The notes under the pieces were generated by a model. That model searched no databases. It had not been told where the DNA came from and saw nothing but the letters and a program-made list of their open reading frames with translations. Shown here piece by piece: positions 1 to 8,074 of a DNA stretch of 64,000 bases; position 1 is the stretch's first letter; each line of letters opens with the position of its first letter. Source of the stretch: Roseibium sp. (GTDB taxonomy: Bacteria; Pseudomonadota; Alphaproteobacteria; Rhizobiales; Stappiaceae); assembly GCA_017643925.1 (NCBI GenBank), contig JAEPML010000003.1, forward strand, positions 434,001-498,000, in the 5' to 3' direction. A program made the position numbers and the translations under genes.

Positions 1-462
1 AAGGACGGCTGGCAGCTCCCACCCAAATGGTCCCTGACGACAGCGAGCGGTTTTGTCGAAGGCGAGACACCGCCCGACTCGCTGCCGATCCTGCCACGCA
101 GTCAGAACGGCCGCCAGCCAGACCTGGTGCTGATCAAAAAAGACCCGGACTCACATAAAAGCGGGCGCTGGGTCTTGCGGCTCTGGCCGAGCCGGTACGA
201 GATCCTGCAAAGCGGTGCCCTGCACCCCCTTTACCTCGGAAGTGTTGTCCACGAGGACATCCTGCGACCGATGGGAGAATTTTCAGGCCCACGCACGGAC
301 CGCCACGTGCCCGGCGCCTCCGACAATCCCGCAACGCTGATCCCCGGGGCCGTCACCCACACGCGAGCGGACGGCACCGAGGTGGTCCTGGCCATTTCAC
401 CGGACGAGACCGCCGGCCCTAGTAAGACTGAAACGCCAAAGGCCAATTCTCGGGGTCGGTAG
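1..462 (+). CDS. LssY C-terminal domain protein, 3' end only
   Basis: The reading frame is open from the first base, so the gene starts outside the window. The visible 153 residues contain the LssY C-terminal pattern: a lysine/tryptophan-rich start, then LPILPRSQNGRQPDLVLIKK, a VLRLWPSRYEI strand and a PLYLGSV strand. In this family the domain usually follows a PAP2 phosphatase and/or DedA-like membrane region, which would lie upstream and cannot be seen. Function in the cell is therefore unassigned beyond a membrane-associated, possibly lipid-phosphate-related role. The last 44 bases overlap the end of the convergent gene on the other strand. The tail after the domain is polar and low in complexity. 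Confidence 0.7.
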   Translation, partial: KDGWQLPPKWSLTTASGFVEGETPPDSLPILPRSQNGRQPDLVLIKKDPDSHKSGRWVLRLWPSRYEILQSGALHPLYLGSVVHEDILRPMGEFSGPRTDRHVPGASDNPATLIPGAVTHTRADGTEVVLAISPDETAGPSKTETPKANSRGR

Positions 463-1486
463 CGTTGCCGTCACATTCGATTTTTTCGCGGTACTCCATC
501 AATTCAAGTTCCAGAACCTCACCCGGACCGTCAATCAAACGGAAGACCTGGTGCACGCCGCAATCACCGGCACCCCGGTTGAGTTCGGTTGTCTTGATGA
601 GCCCCCTTGAGCCCACCACCTCGGCATTCATGGCCGCATAGTTCTGATTGCCCTCCAGCCCAGGCGGATTCGGCAAAGTCAGCAGATTGCCCCAGTCCTG
701 GGGCGGATTCTGGGTGACGGCAAAGACACCGGATCCCTGATAGGCGCCGGAGAAACAGGGGATCTGCCAAAGCAGGTAATTCTCGTTGATGACGTAGCGG
801 GCGCCCGCCCAGGGAGAATATCCGCCGACATCACAGGCATCGGTCGCGTATTGCTGCATGAGCTGCGTCAGCGCATAGGGCACTTCGGAACTGTCATTGA
901 GGTACTTTTCGTCACCAATTGGAATGCCTGCCGGTATGCCACCCGAGCTGTTTGAGCCGGAAGACTCTGCCTGTGCAACGGATGTGTTTTCCTCCGAGCA
1001 GCCCGTTACGCCCTTTGCGCTTGCGACGAAGGGTACCTTGCCGCGCTGAAAGACCGTCAGGTCGGCATCATCGATGAAAAAGCGATCACCACTGAAACTG
1101 ACTGCATCGAGCTCGACATGCACCTTCACCTTTCGGTCCTGGGACGAGAAAAGATACTGGGAGACCAAACCGTCTATCGGCTCACCGCCGCTGACGATTT
1201 CATCGAGCGAATAAACTGTTGTCCCGATCTTGAGCCTTGCAGGGCCCATGGTTCCGTCCGAATCGACATTGGCATGCAGCAAATAGGCATAGCGATCCGT
1301 ATCAGGGTCCCTGTTGTGCTGCCAGATTGAAAAGTGGCACCGGGCGATGCCTTGTTCAATGTCCTGTTTGCCGAACAGCTTGAGGGCGATTTCGACGTCT
1401 TCGTCTGCGGCTTTTGCTGCTTGCAGGCCGCCCAGACCGATCGACGTTGCCGCAATAGTCCAGATAAAACTTTTAAAGAAACGCAT
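419..1486 (-). CDS. Secreted DUF1176-like protein
   Basis: Predicted exported protein of 355 residues. The chosen ATG follows a GGGAGGGAAGGC ribosome site. It begins MRFFKSFIWTIAATSIG and continues to an AKA-ADED cleavage-like junction, a typical Sec signal peptide; the frame stays open further upstream to 1582 but without signal or ribosome site. The C-terminal half shows the feel of DUF1176: a conserved Cys-rich block with LLWQIPCFSGAYQGSG, then a CGVHQVFRLIDG strand and a final short segment with Cys and Tyr. A central Ser/Gly-rich linker (SSGSNSSGG) separates two domains. No enzymatic motif is visible. It overlaps the LssY-type gene tail-to-tail. Family assignment is from pattern memory and is moderate. 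Confidence 0.65.
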   Translation of the reverse strand: MRFFKSFIWTIAATSIGLGGLQAAKAADEDVEIALKLFGKQDIEQGIARCHFSIWQHNRDPDTDRYAYLLHANVDSDGTMGPARLKIGTTVYSLDEIVSGGEPIDGLVSQYLFSSQDRKVKVHVELDAVSFSGDRFFIDDADLTVFQRGKVPFVASAKGVTGCSEENTSVAQAESSGSNSSGGIPAGIPIGDEKYLNDSSEVPYALTQLMQQYATDACDVGGYSPWAGARYVINENYLLWQIPCFSGAYQGSGVFAVTQNPPQDWGNLLTLPNPPGLEGNQNYAAMNAEVVGSRGLIKTTELNRGAGDCGVHQVFRLIDGPGEVLELELMEYREKIECDGNATDPENWPLAFQSY

Positions 1487-1587
1487 GCCTTCCCTCCCGT
1501 CTCTTTCGGAAGAGTGCGGCATTTTCAGCAACTTGACCAGCTTCTTCTTTGTTCGCTCAATCAGCTTTCCTGTCAACATCAACAGGG

Positions 1588-1624
1588 TTGAAATGATCTC
1601 AATACTTTCATATATTCGAATATA
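1588..1624 (+). promoter_or_regulatory. Promoter with palindromic operator for the pmpAB-blh operon
   Basis: TTGAAA at 1588-1593 is followed after exactly 17 bases by TATATT at 1611-1616, a near-consensus housekeeping promoter. The -10 lies inside the perfect 14-base palindrome TATATTCGAATATA at 1611-1624. An AT-rich palindrome over the -10 of a pmpAB/blh operon is the arrangement described for the persulfide-responsive ArsR-family repressor BigR (SqrR). No such repressor gene is in this window, so the regulator identity is inference. Confidence 0.7.
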
Positions 1625-1641
1625 ACAATTTAGGGATCATC

Positions 1642-2070
1642 ATGACCGAATTCACTCCCCTTCTCAGCTTCGGCGGCGGCCTCCTGATCGGCCTTGCGGC
1701 TGTCGCCCTTATGGCCGTGCATGGTCGCATTGCCGGCATAAGCGGCATCCTTGCAGGCGTTCTGACAAGCCGTTTCGACCAGGAATGGGCTTGGCGCGCT
1801 GCGTTTCTGGCCGGCATGGTGGCCAGCCCCCTGGTGCTGTTGGGCGTCACCGGACGGCTTCCGGAAATCACTGTCCCATCATCGCCCCTGCTTCTCGTAA
1901 TTGGCGGGTTTCTGACCGGTGTAGGTGTCACCTTCGGGTCGGGCTGCACAAGCGGTCACGGCGTGTGCGGCATGTCGCGACTGTCGGTGCGGTCGATCAT
2001 GGCGACCATGACCTTCATGGCCACTGCCGTGTTGACCGTGTTCCTCGTTCGTCACGTTTTTGGAGGCTGA
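1642..2070 (+). CDS. pmpA: YeeE/YedE sulfur transporter half PmpA
   Basis: Integral membrane protein of 142 residues from the YeeE/YedE (DUF395) family. It has four or so hydrophobic helices and the family cysteine motif GSGCTSGHGVCGMSRLS near residues 95-115; these cysteines are thought to relay thiosulfate or persulfide sulfur across the membrane. It is a half-length member, needing the next gene as the second half. It heads an operon with pmpB, blh and probably sulP. The ATG starts 17 bases after the palindrome, so the leader is very short. In related bacteria pmpA/pmpB accompany the persulfide dioxygenase Blh and are repressed by BigR; export or import direction is not settled by sequence. 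Confidence 0.85.
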   Translation: MTEFTPLLSFGGGLLIGLAAVALMAVHGRIAGISGILAGVLTSRFDQEWAWRAAFLAGMVASPLVLLGVTGRLPEITVPSSPLLLVIGGFLTGVGVTFGSGCTSGHGVCGMSRLSVRSIMATMTFMATAVLTVFLVRHVFGG

Positions 2071-2074
2071 TCAC

Positions 2075-2512
2075 ATGCGTATCGTCCTGGCATTTGCCTT
2101 TGGCCTTCTGTTCGGCTGCGGCATCCTGATCTCCGGGATGGCAAACCCGGCCAAGGTCCTGAACTTCTTCGATCTCGCAGGCACCTGGGATCCGAGCCTT
2201 GCCTTCGTTATGGGTGGAGCCCTGACTGTGACCGCGATCGGCTATCAGCTGGTGTTCCGAATGGGCCAGCCCCTGCGTGCACCGTCCTTCAGCCTGCCCT
2301 CGAAGCAGGAGCTTGACGTCAGGCTGCTCGGTGGCTCGGCCGTCTTCGGCGTCGGCTGGGGCCTGAGCGGGTTCTGTCCGGGCGGCCTGATCCCGGTGCT
2401 CGGGATCGGCATGGGTGCGCCACTGCTGACAGCCGTTTCCATTGTCGCGGGCATTCTGGCGGCCAGAACCGCGATCAGGGTGACCGACAATTCCTACCCG
2501 GCAAAGGCCTGA
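2075..2512 (+). CDS. pmpB: YeeE/YedE sulfur transporter half PmpB
   Basis: Second half-length YeeE/YedE membrane protein (145 residues). The ATG chosen lies 8 bases after a GGAGG that overlaps the end of pmpA; a TTG five codons upstream is in frame but has no ribosome site. Family marks are GCGILISGMANPAKVLNFFD near residues 12-32 and GLSGFCPGGLIPVLG in the second half, which holds the cysteine expected in the sulfur path. It probably pairs with PmpA to make a pseudo-dimeric channel like the fused TsuA-type thiosulfate carriers. Spacing of only 4 bases from pmpA indicates co-translation. Confidence 0.85.
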   Translation: MRIVLAFAFGLLFGCGILISGMANPAKVLNFFDLAGTWDPSLAFVMGGALTVTAIGYQLVFRMGQPLRAPSFSLPSKQELDVRLLGGSAVFGVGWGLSGFCPGGLIPVLGIGMGAPLLTAVSIVAGILAARTAIRVTDNSYPAKA

Positions 2513-2550
2513 CCGGTTTCCCCGGCCGGCCTGACAAATCGGAGACACAC

Positions 2551-3444
2551 ATGACCAGCTCAAACTACCCGGTCGACATGTCCGTCCAGCCGGATGTGAA
2601 GGCCTTTTTCGACCCGGCAACCAACACGATCAGTTACGTCGTGAAGGACCCTGCCTCCAACGCCTGCGCCGTCGTCGACAGCGTCATGGACATCGACTAT
2701 GCCGCAGGACGTATCACCTATGATCACGCGGACGAAATCATAGACCACATAAAGGCCAACAACCTGAAGCTCGAGTGGCTCATCGAAACGCATGTCCATG
2801 CGGATCACCTGTCGGCAGCGCCCTATATCCAGCAGAAGCTTGGCGGCAAACTGGGCATCGGCAGCAGGATAACGGTCGTGCAGGAAACCTTTGGCAAGGT
2901 CTTCAATGAAGGCACCGAATTCCAGCGGGACGGCAGCCAGTTCGACCGGCTTTTCGAAGATGGCGACACTTACCAGATCGGCAACATGACCGCCTATGCG
3001 ATCTATTCGCCAGGCCATACGCCAGCCTGCATGGTGCATGTCATCGGAAGCGCGGCTTTCGTTGGCGACACGCTGTTCATGCCGGATGGTGGTTCGGCGC
3101 GGGCAGACTTTCCCGGTGGCGACGCGGCGACGCTCTACGATTCCATACAGAAGGTTCTGGCCTTGCCGGACGAAATGCGGCTCTTCATGTGCCACGACTA
3201 TGGCCCCAACGGACGCGATATCCAGTGGGAGACCACGGTCGGTGCCGAAAAGGCCCATAACATCCATGTGGGCAACGGCAAGACCAGGGAAGAATTCGTG
3301 AAGTTCCGGACGGAACGGGATGCCCAGCTCGACATGCCGAAGCTGATCATTCCTTCGCTTCAGGTGAACATGCGCGCCGGCAAACTTCCGCCGGCTGATG
3401 ACAGCGGCAAGACCTTCCTCAAGGTCCCGGTCAACGCACTTTGA
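2551..3444 (+). CDS. blh: Blh-type persulfide dioxygenase (MBL fold)
   Basis: Metallo-beta-lactamase-fold protein of 297 residues, like ETHE1/Blh. Such enzymes oxidise glutathione persulfide to sulfite in the cytoplasm and protect against sulfide stress. The metal motif THVHADHLSAA lies near residues 80-90, YSPGHTPACMVHVIG near 151-165 and FVGDTLFMPDGG near 170-181, with CHDYGPNGR near 215; these give the two His and one Asp of the mononuclear iron site. A GGAGA ribosome site precedes the ATG. The gene follows pmpB in the same operon, which supports the role. Specific substrate is inferred from family and context, not from a unique residue. Confidence 0.85.
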   Translation: MTSSNYPVDMSVQPDVKAFFDPATNTISYVVKDPASNACAVVDSVMDIDYAAGRITYDHADEIIDHIKANNLKLEWLIETHVHADHLSAAPYIQQKLGGKLGIGSRITVVQETFGKVFNEGTEFQRDGSQFDRLFEDGDTYQIGNMTAYAIYSPGHTPACMVHVIGSAAFVGDTLFMPDGGSARADFPGGDAATLYDSIQKVLALPDEMRLFMCHDYGPNGRDIQWETTVGAEKAHNIHVGNGKTREEFVKFRTERDAQLDMPKLIIPSLQVNMRAGKLPPADDSGKTFLKVPVNAL

Positions 3445-3489
3445 AAAACAAGCAAACGGGACCCCAGGCTTGATGCCTGACCGACATCC

Positions 3490-5289
3490 GTGCGGACCCA
3501 TCAAATGACCCATCTCAAGCGCTTCCTGCCGGTTCTGGACTGGGGCAAGCACTACGACAGGGCAACGGCGACGAGCGACCTCGTCGCCGCCATTGTCGTC
3601 ACCATCATGCTGATCCCCCAGTCGCTCGCCTATGCGCTTCTGGCCGGATTGCCCGCAGAGGTCGGGCTCTACGCCTCCATATTGCCGCTAGTGGCCTATG
3701 CCATTTTCGGCACGAGCCGGGCCCTTGCCGTGGGGCCGGTCGCAGTCGTTTCCCTGATGACAGCGTCCGCCGTCGGCGAATTTGCCCGCCAGGGGACGCC
3801 GGAATATCTCGGCGCGGCAATTGTTCTGGCCTTTCTTTCGGGCCTCGTCCTGATCGTCATGGGGGTCCTGCGCCTCGGGTTCCTGGCCAATCTGCTGAGT
3901 CACCCCGTCATCTCCGGGTTCATCACCGCATCCGGTCTCCTGATCGCGGCCAGCCAGCTCAAGCACGTCTTCGGCATTCCGGCAAACGGCCACACGCTGT
4001 ACGAAATCCTGCTCTCACTTGGGCGCCAGCTTGACGACCTCAGCTGGATCACGCTCTGCCTTGGTGCATCGACGACCGCTTTCCTTTTCTGGGTTCGAAA
4101 GGGCCTCAAGCAGCGTCTGCTTGGTTTGGGCTTCAAACCCTTTTCCGCCGACCTCCTGACCAAGGCCGGCCCTGTCGGCGCGGTAGCGGTCACAACACTC
4201 CTTTCGGCGACACTCGACCTGAGCGAACGCGGGGTTCGCGTCGTAGGCGACATCCCCTCCGGCTTGCCGATGCCGCAGATCCCCCCTTTCGACAGTGAAC
4301 TCTGGCTGGCCTTGGCCGGTCCCGCCCTCTTGATCTCGGTGATCGGGTTCGTTGAGTCCGTCTCGGTGGCACAGACGCTTGCAGCCAAAAAGCGTCAACG
4401 CATCGATCCTGACCAGGAACTAATCGGTCTTGGAGCGTCCAACATCGCTTCGGCAGTTTCCGGCGGCTATCCGGTGACCGGCGGTTTTGCCCGTTCGGTC
4501 GTCAATTTCGATGCCGGCGCAGCAACCCCAGCGGCAGGAGCTTTCACCGCGGTCGGCATTGCCTTTGCGACCCTGTTCCTGACGCCGTTGCTGACCTACC
4601 TGCCACAGGCGACGCTGGCGGCAACGATTATCGTGGCAGTACTTTCGCTGGTCGATTTTGGAGCCGTCAAACGCACCTTCATCTATTCAAAGAGCGATTT
4701 TGCCGCCATGGCCGCGACCATCCTGGTAACGCTCCTGTTCGGTGTGGAGGCCGGCGTCATCACCGGGGTGTCGCTTTCAATCGCGCTCCACCTCTATCGG
4801 AACAGCCGCCCGCACATGGCAATTGTCGGCATTGTTCCGGGGACCGAGCATTTTCGAAATGTCGAACGGCACAACGTGGTCACGGGTGACCGCGTACTGA
4901 CGATACGCGTCGACGAAAGCCTGTTCTTTGCCAACACGCGGTTTCTGGAGGACCGGATCCATGCCCTGGTGGCCGAACGCCCGGATATCGAGCATGTCGT
5001 CCTGATGTGCCCGGCGGTCAACGAGATCGATGCAAGCGCCCTGGAAAGTCTTGAAGAGATTAATCACCGGCTTTCAGATGCCGGCGTCTGCTTCCACCTT
5101 TCGGAAGTCAAGGGACCGGTCATGGACAGGCTCCAGCGAACGGATTTTCTTGATCATCTGAGCGGTCAGGTATTTCTCAGCCAGTATGATGCACTGAGTG
5201 AACTCGATCCCCTGAGCGCGCACATTTCCGAGTCACGCACTCCGAAGAAGAGAGCTCAGTCGAATGTCTGGGCAGGTCCGGAGATATAG
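3490..5289 (+). CDS. SulP family anion permease with STAS domain
   Basis: Membrane transporter of 599 residues with about 11-14 hydrophobic helices over residues 30-430 and a cytoplasmic STAS domain near residues 455-560 (the segment starting DRVLTIRVDESLFFANTRFLED is typical). The SulP signature appears as the early block LIPQSLAYALLAGLPAEVGLYAS. It probably moves sulfate or a similar anion and lies 45 bases after blh, so sulfite/sulfate produced by persulfide oxidation is a reasonable substrate. The annotated start is a GTG; an ATG five codons later (3505) is equally possible, and neither has a strong ribosome site. Confidence 0.85.
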   Translation: MRTHQMTHLKRFLPVLDWGKHYDRATATSDLVAAIVVTIMLIPQSLAYALLAGLPAEVGLYASILPLVAYAIFGTSRALAVGPVAVVSLMTASAVGEFARQGTPEYLGAAIVLAFLSGLVLIVMGVLRLGFLANLLSHPVISGFITASGLLIAASQLKHVFGIPANGHTLYEILLSLGRQLDDLSWITLCLGASTTAFLFWVRKGLKQRLLGLGFKPFSADLLTKAGPVGAVAVTTLLSATLDLSERGVRVVGDIPSGLPMPQIPPFDSELWLALAGPALLISVIGFVESVSVAQTLAAKKRQRIDPDQELIGLGASNIASAVSGGYPVTGGFARSVVNFDAGAATPAAGAFTAVGIAFATLFLTPLLTYLPQATLAATIIVAVLSLVDFGAVKRTFIYSKSDFAAMAATILVTLLFGVEAGVITGVSLSIALHLYRNSRPHMAIVGIVPGTEHFRNVERHNVVTGDRVLTIRVDESLFFANTRFLEDRIHALVAERPDIEHVVLMCPAVNEIDASALESLEEINHRLSDAGVCFHLSEVKGPVMDRLQRTDFLDHLSGQVFLSQYDALSELDPLSAHISESRTPKKRAQSNVWAGPEI

Positions 5290-5311
5290 CTACCGAGGAT
5301 CGAGGGCGGGC

Positions 5312-5800
5312 CTAGTTGCTTTCCACTCTCTGCTTCAGAGGAATGATCCGCTCACAGAAGCGAAAATGGACCGGTGGCCGCTCCCCCTCCTGAACAAGCA
5401 ATCCACCTGTTCCCCGGGGTTGGACGGTGACAAGTTCGATGGCTTCACCACCATCTGTAAGGAGGCAGTTCAAGGCCGCTCTCTGCGTGTTGCTTCCCCC
5501 CTTTTCCGCGCCATAGACCTGACAGATTCGACCGGATGTCTCGTACAGACCCCGGTAAATTGCGAGCGCGGATCCCGGGGCAGACCGGTCGATCCTGGGA
5601 GCCGGGCAATTGGAAAGGTCACGCACCCAGATGCCTTGCGCAAATTCGGCAAAGCGCAAGTCGAGCGTTTTTCCCTGAAGCAGTGGTGCGGACCTTGGCA
5701 CCACGACCTTGAGATCACCCTTGCCTGCCTGGGCGGAACCGATTGCAGCAAACAACGACGCAAACAGGAATATGACATGAACTGTCAGACCAAACCGCAT
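5312..5800 (-). CDS. Small secreted protein of unknown function
   Basis: Predicted 162-residue exported protein. The ATG follows GGAGGGGCAT and starts a clear signal peptide (MRFGLTVHVIFLFASLFAA ending in an AQA-like cleavage site). The mature part contains four cysteines that could make two disulfides and ends in a CERIIPLKQRVESN segment. I do not recognise a family. It is transcribed on its own, convergent with the SulP gene (22 bases apart) and divergent from mmcB. An in-frame ATG thirteen codons upstream lacks a ribosome site and would bury the signal peptide. Confidence 0.6.
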   Translation of the reverse strand: MRFGLTVHVIFLFASLFAAIGSAQAGKGDLKVVVPRSAPLLQGKTLDLRFAEFAQGIWVRDLSNCPAPRIDRSAPGSALAIYRGLYETSGRICQVYGAEKGGSNTQRAALNCLLTDGGEAIELVTVQPRGTGGLLVQEGERPPVHFRFCERIIPLKQRVESN

Positions 5801-5906
5801 ATGCCCCTCCGACGGATTGCTGTTGTTTGACTTCTGCAATCCTCATCTAGAACACGCAATTTGTCCGCCAAGGTCAACTTCTACGTTCACTTGCCTTGAT
5901 TTTTTC

Positions 5907-5921
5907 GAACAAAAGTGGAAC
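5907..5921 (+). promoter_or_regulatory. LexA (SOS) box upstream of mmcB
   Basis: The sequence reads GAAC, seven bases, GAAC, the reverse-strand form of the alphaproteobacterial LexA operator GTTC-N7-GTTC. It ends 10 bases before the mmcB start codon. MmcB genes in Caulobacter and relatives belong to the SOS regulon, so site and gene agree. No binding data; the short spacing implies a very short leader. Confidence 0.75.
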
Positions 5922-5931
5922 AAAATAGCGA

Positions 5932-6441
5932 ATGAGCCCGGATAATCAGCATGTTGGCGGCAGAATTGAGTTGGGTGATCCGCTTGCGGATGGCCGACAG
6001 TCCGAGACCGCACTCAAGGTCTGGCGCGGCACCGCACGCCTGCTGCGTCAACTCGACTTCTCCTGCCTGCCTGAAGTCACTTTGGCCTCTGCACGTCGTG
6101 CCGATCTTCTGGCACTCGGTCCGAAGCATGAACTCTGGATCGTTGAGGTCAAATCGTCGATTGCCGATTTAAGGGCCGACAACAAGTGGCCAGATTATCG
6201 CCAGCATTGCGACCGCCTCTATTTCGCGACCCATCCTGACGTCCCGACCGATATCTTCCCCGAAGATGCCGGACTGATCCTCTCCGACGGCTTCGGAGCG
6301 GAAATTCTGCGCGAGGCGCCAGAGCACAAGCTGGCCGCGGCAACGCGCAAATCGGTCACGTTGAGATTTGCCCGTCATGCAGCAAACCGTTTGCACGGTT
6401 TGCTTGATCCTGACGCCGCCCGCTTTCAGGATGGCCTCTGA
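5932..6441 (+). CDS. mmcB: MmcB family DNA repair protein
   Basis: MmcB/DUF1052 protein of 169 residues. The family is restricted-endonuclease-like: the core runs ARRADLLALGPKHELWIVEVKSS near residues 53-75, where the Asp and the E-V-K make a PD-(D/E)XK-type site, followed by DLRADNKWPDYRQHCDRLYFA. MmcB was named for mitomycin C sensitivity of mutants and acts in the damage response; it may process DNA in translesion repair. The LexA box directly upstream fits. No good Shine-Dalgarno is visible. It is followed 70 bases later by the photolyase-type gene on the same strand, so a shared DNA-damage theme is likely. Confidence 0.85.
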   Translation: MSPDNQHVGGRIELGDPLADGRQSETALKVWRGTARLLRQLDFSCLPEVTLASARRADLLALGPKHELWIVEVKSSIADLRADNKWPDYRQHCDRLYFATHPDVPTDIFPEDAGLILSDGFGAEILREAPEHKLAAATRKSVTLRFARHAANRLHGLLDPDAARFQDGL

Positions 6442-6511
6442 ACCCCAGATCCGATCGACGCTGTCTGCGTATCTAGCTTGTCGTTAGTCGAACAAGCGAG
6501 CGGAAGCCGTT

Positions 6512-8074
6512 TTGCCAAATTTGCAGGTTGTCTGGTTCAAGAAGGATCTTCGGGTGCACGATCATGCGCCCTTGAAACGGGCGAGCCTGCGCGGCCCTGT
6601 TCTTCCGCTTTACGTCTTTGAACCGGACCTCTGGTGCGAACCGGACATGTCTGGCCGGCAGTTCGACTTTCTTTGTGAGTGCGTATCCGATCTGCAACGA
6701 GAACTTGCAAACCTAGGTCAACCACTTGTCATCCGGACCGGACGGGTGATCGAGGTACTCGAAAGCCTTTCAAAGAGCCTGGAGATCGGGGGACTCTGGT
6801 CTCACGAAGAAACAGGGAATGCATGGACCTTTGAAAGGGACAAACAGGTCGCCGCCTGGTGCAAGGCACATGGCCTCCCATGGACCGAGATACCTCAGAC
6901 AGGCGTGATCAGGCGTTTGGGCAGCAGGGACAAGTGGGCCTCGACCTGGGACCGTTTCATGTCACTCGCCCCGATCGAGGCACCCCAGCTGGGGTCACTC
7001 GATCAGGTGCCCCCCGGCGACATACCGGCGCGATCCGAGATGTTGCCTGCTCCTGACCATTGCCCGGACCGCCAGAGAGGTGGTCGAACACGCGCGCTTG
7101 ATACGCTGCAGAGTTTCCTGTTCGAGCGAGGCAAACACTATCGGGCTGCGATGGCAACACCGGTGAAAGCCTTTGACAGCTGTTCCCGCCTGTCTCCGCA
7201 TCTTGCCTTCGGCACGCTTTCAATGCGCGAGGTTGCCCAGGCCGTCTGGGATCGCCAGAAGGAACTGCATGACAGCCAGTTTCCCGGCCAGAAAACCTGG
7301 CAAGGCGCAATGCGATCCTTTTCGGGTCGCCTGCACTGGCATTGCCACTTCATGCAGAAACTGGAGGACGAGCCGGAGCTCGAGTTTCGCAATCTGCACA
7401 GAGCCTACGACGGCCTGAGACCCGAGGCTCCGGATCAGGAGCGCCTGGGTGCCTGGCAAAACGGGGAAACCGGCCTGCCATTCGTGGATGCCTGCATGCG
7501 CGCGCTTCGCGCGACCGGCTGGATGAATTTCCGCATGCGGGCCATGCTGACGGCCGTTGCCAGCTACCACCTCTGGCTGGACTGGCGTGCCCCGGGTCTG
7601 CATCTGGCAAGGCTGTTCACGGACTATGAGCCCGGAATTCACTGGCCGCAGATCCAGATGCAGTCCGGCACAACCGGTATCAACACCATTCGGATCTACA
7701 ATCCCGTCAAACAGGGACTGGATCAGGATCCATCCGGGTGCTTCGTTCGACAATGGGTTCCGGAACTCAAGGACATCGATCCGGAATTCATTCACGAACC
7801 CTGGAAGGCGGACAATGCCGGCACGGTCCTCGGTCGGACCTATCCGTTCCCTGTTGTTGATCATCTGAGTGCCGCCCGGGAAGCGCGCAACAGGGTCTGG
7901 GCCGTGCGCGGCGGACACGCGTTCAGGAACGAGGCCAGCAGCATCCAGACGAAACATGGCAGCCGTAGGAGCGGCATTCGCATGCGAGGCCAAAGGACAA
8001 CCCGCAAGAAAACAACTGCGGCACCGTCAGCCCAACAGCCGGATCTCTTTGGAAATCCTCATGAAGATGCGTAA
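6512..8074 (+). CDS. Cryptochrome/photolyase family protein, divergent subfamily
   Basis: Flavoprotein of 520 residues: N-terminal Rossmann antenna domain (VVWFKKDLRVHDHAPL near residue 6) and a helical FAD-binding domain (about 200-480). FAD-domain marks are RLSPHLAFGTLSMREV and GWMNFRMRAMLTAVASYHLWL. Instead of the classical photolyase stretch with Asn-Gly-Gly-Trp-Gln-Trp it has EPGIHWPQIQMQSGTTG, so the flavin pocket and electron-transfer tryptophans differ. The tail is basic and ends with QPDLF at residues 509-513, resembling a sliding-clamp peptide. Start is a TTG. The DUF2256 gene overlaps its end, a partnership seen often in this subgroup. Photorepair versus light sensing cannot be decided. 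Confidence 0.85.
   Translation: MPNLQVVWFKKDLRVHDHAPLKRASLRGPVLPLYVFEPDLWCEPDMSGRQFDFLCECVSDLQRELANLGQPLVIRTGRVIEVLESLSKSLEIGGLWSHEETGNAWTFERDKQVAAWCKAHGLPWTEIPQTGVIRRLGSRDKWASTWDRFMSLAPIEAPQLGSLDQVPPGDIPARSEMLPAPDHCPDRQRGGRTRALDTLQSFLFERGKHYRAAMATPVKAFDSCSRLSPHLAFGTLSMREVAQAVWDRQKELHDSQFPGQKTWQGAMRSFSGRLHWHCHFMQKLEDEPELEFRNLHRAYDGLRPEAPDQERLGAWQNGETGLPFVDACMRALRATGWMNFRMRAMLTAVASYHLWLDWRAPGLHLARLFTDYEPGIHWPQIQMQSGTTGINTIRIYNPVKQGLDQDPSGCFVRQWVPELKDIDPEFIHEPWKADNAGTVLGRTYPFPVVDHLSAAREARNRVWAVRGGHAFRNEASSIQTKHGSRRSGIRMRGQRTTRKKTTAAPSAQQPDLFGNPHEDA

Noticed and set aside
5264-5830. 188-codon plus-strand frame after sulP.
   Set aside because: It overlaps the end of sulP and lies opposite the small secreted protein, which has a signal peptide and ribosome site; no family resemblance.
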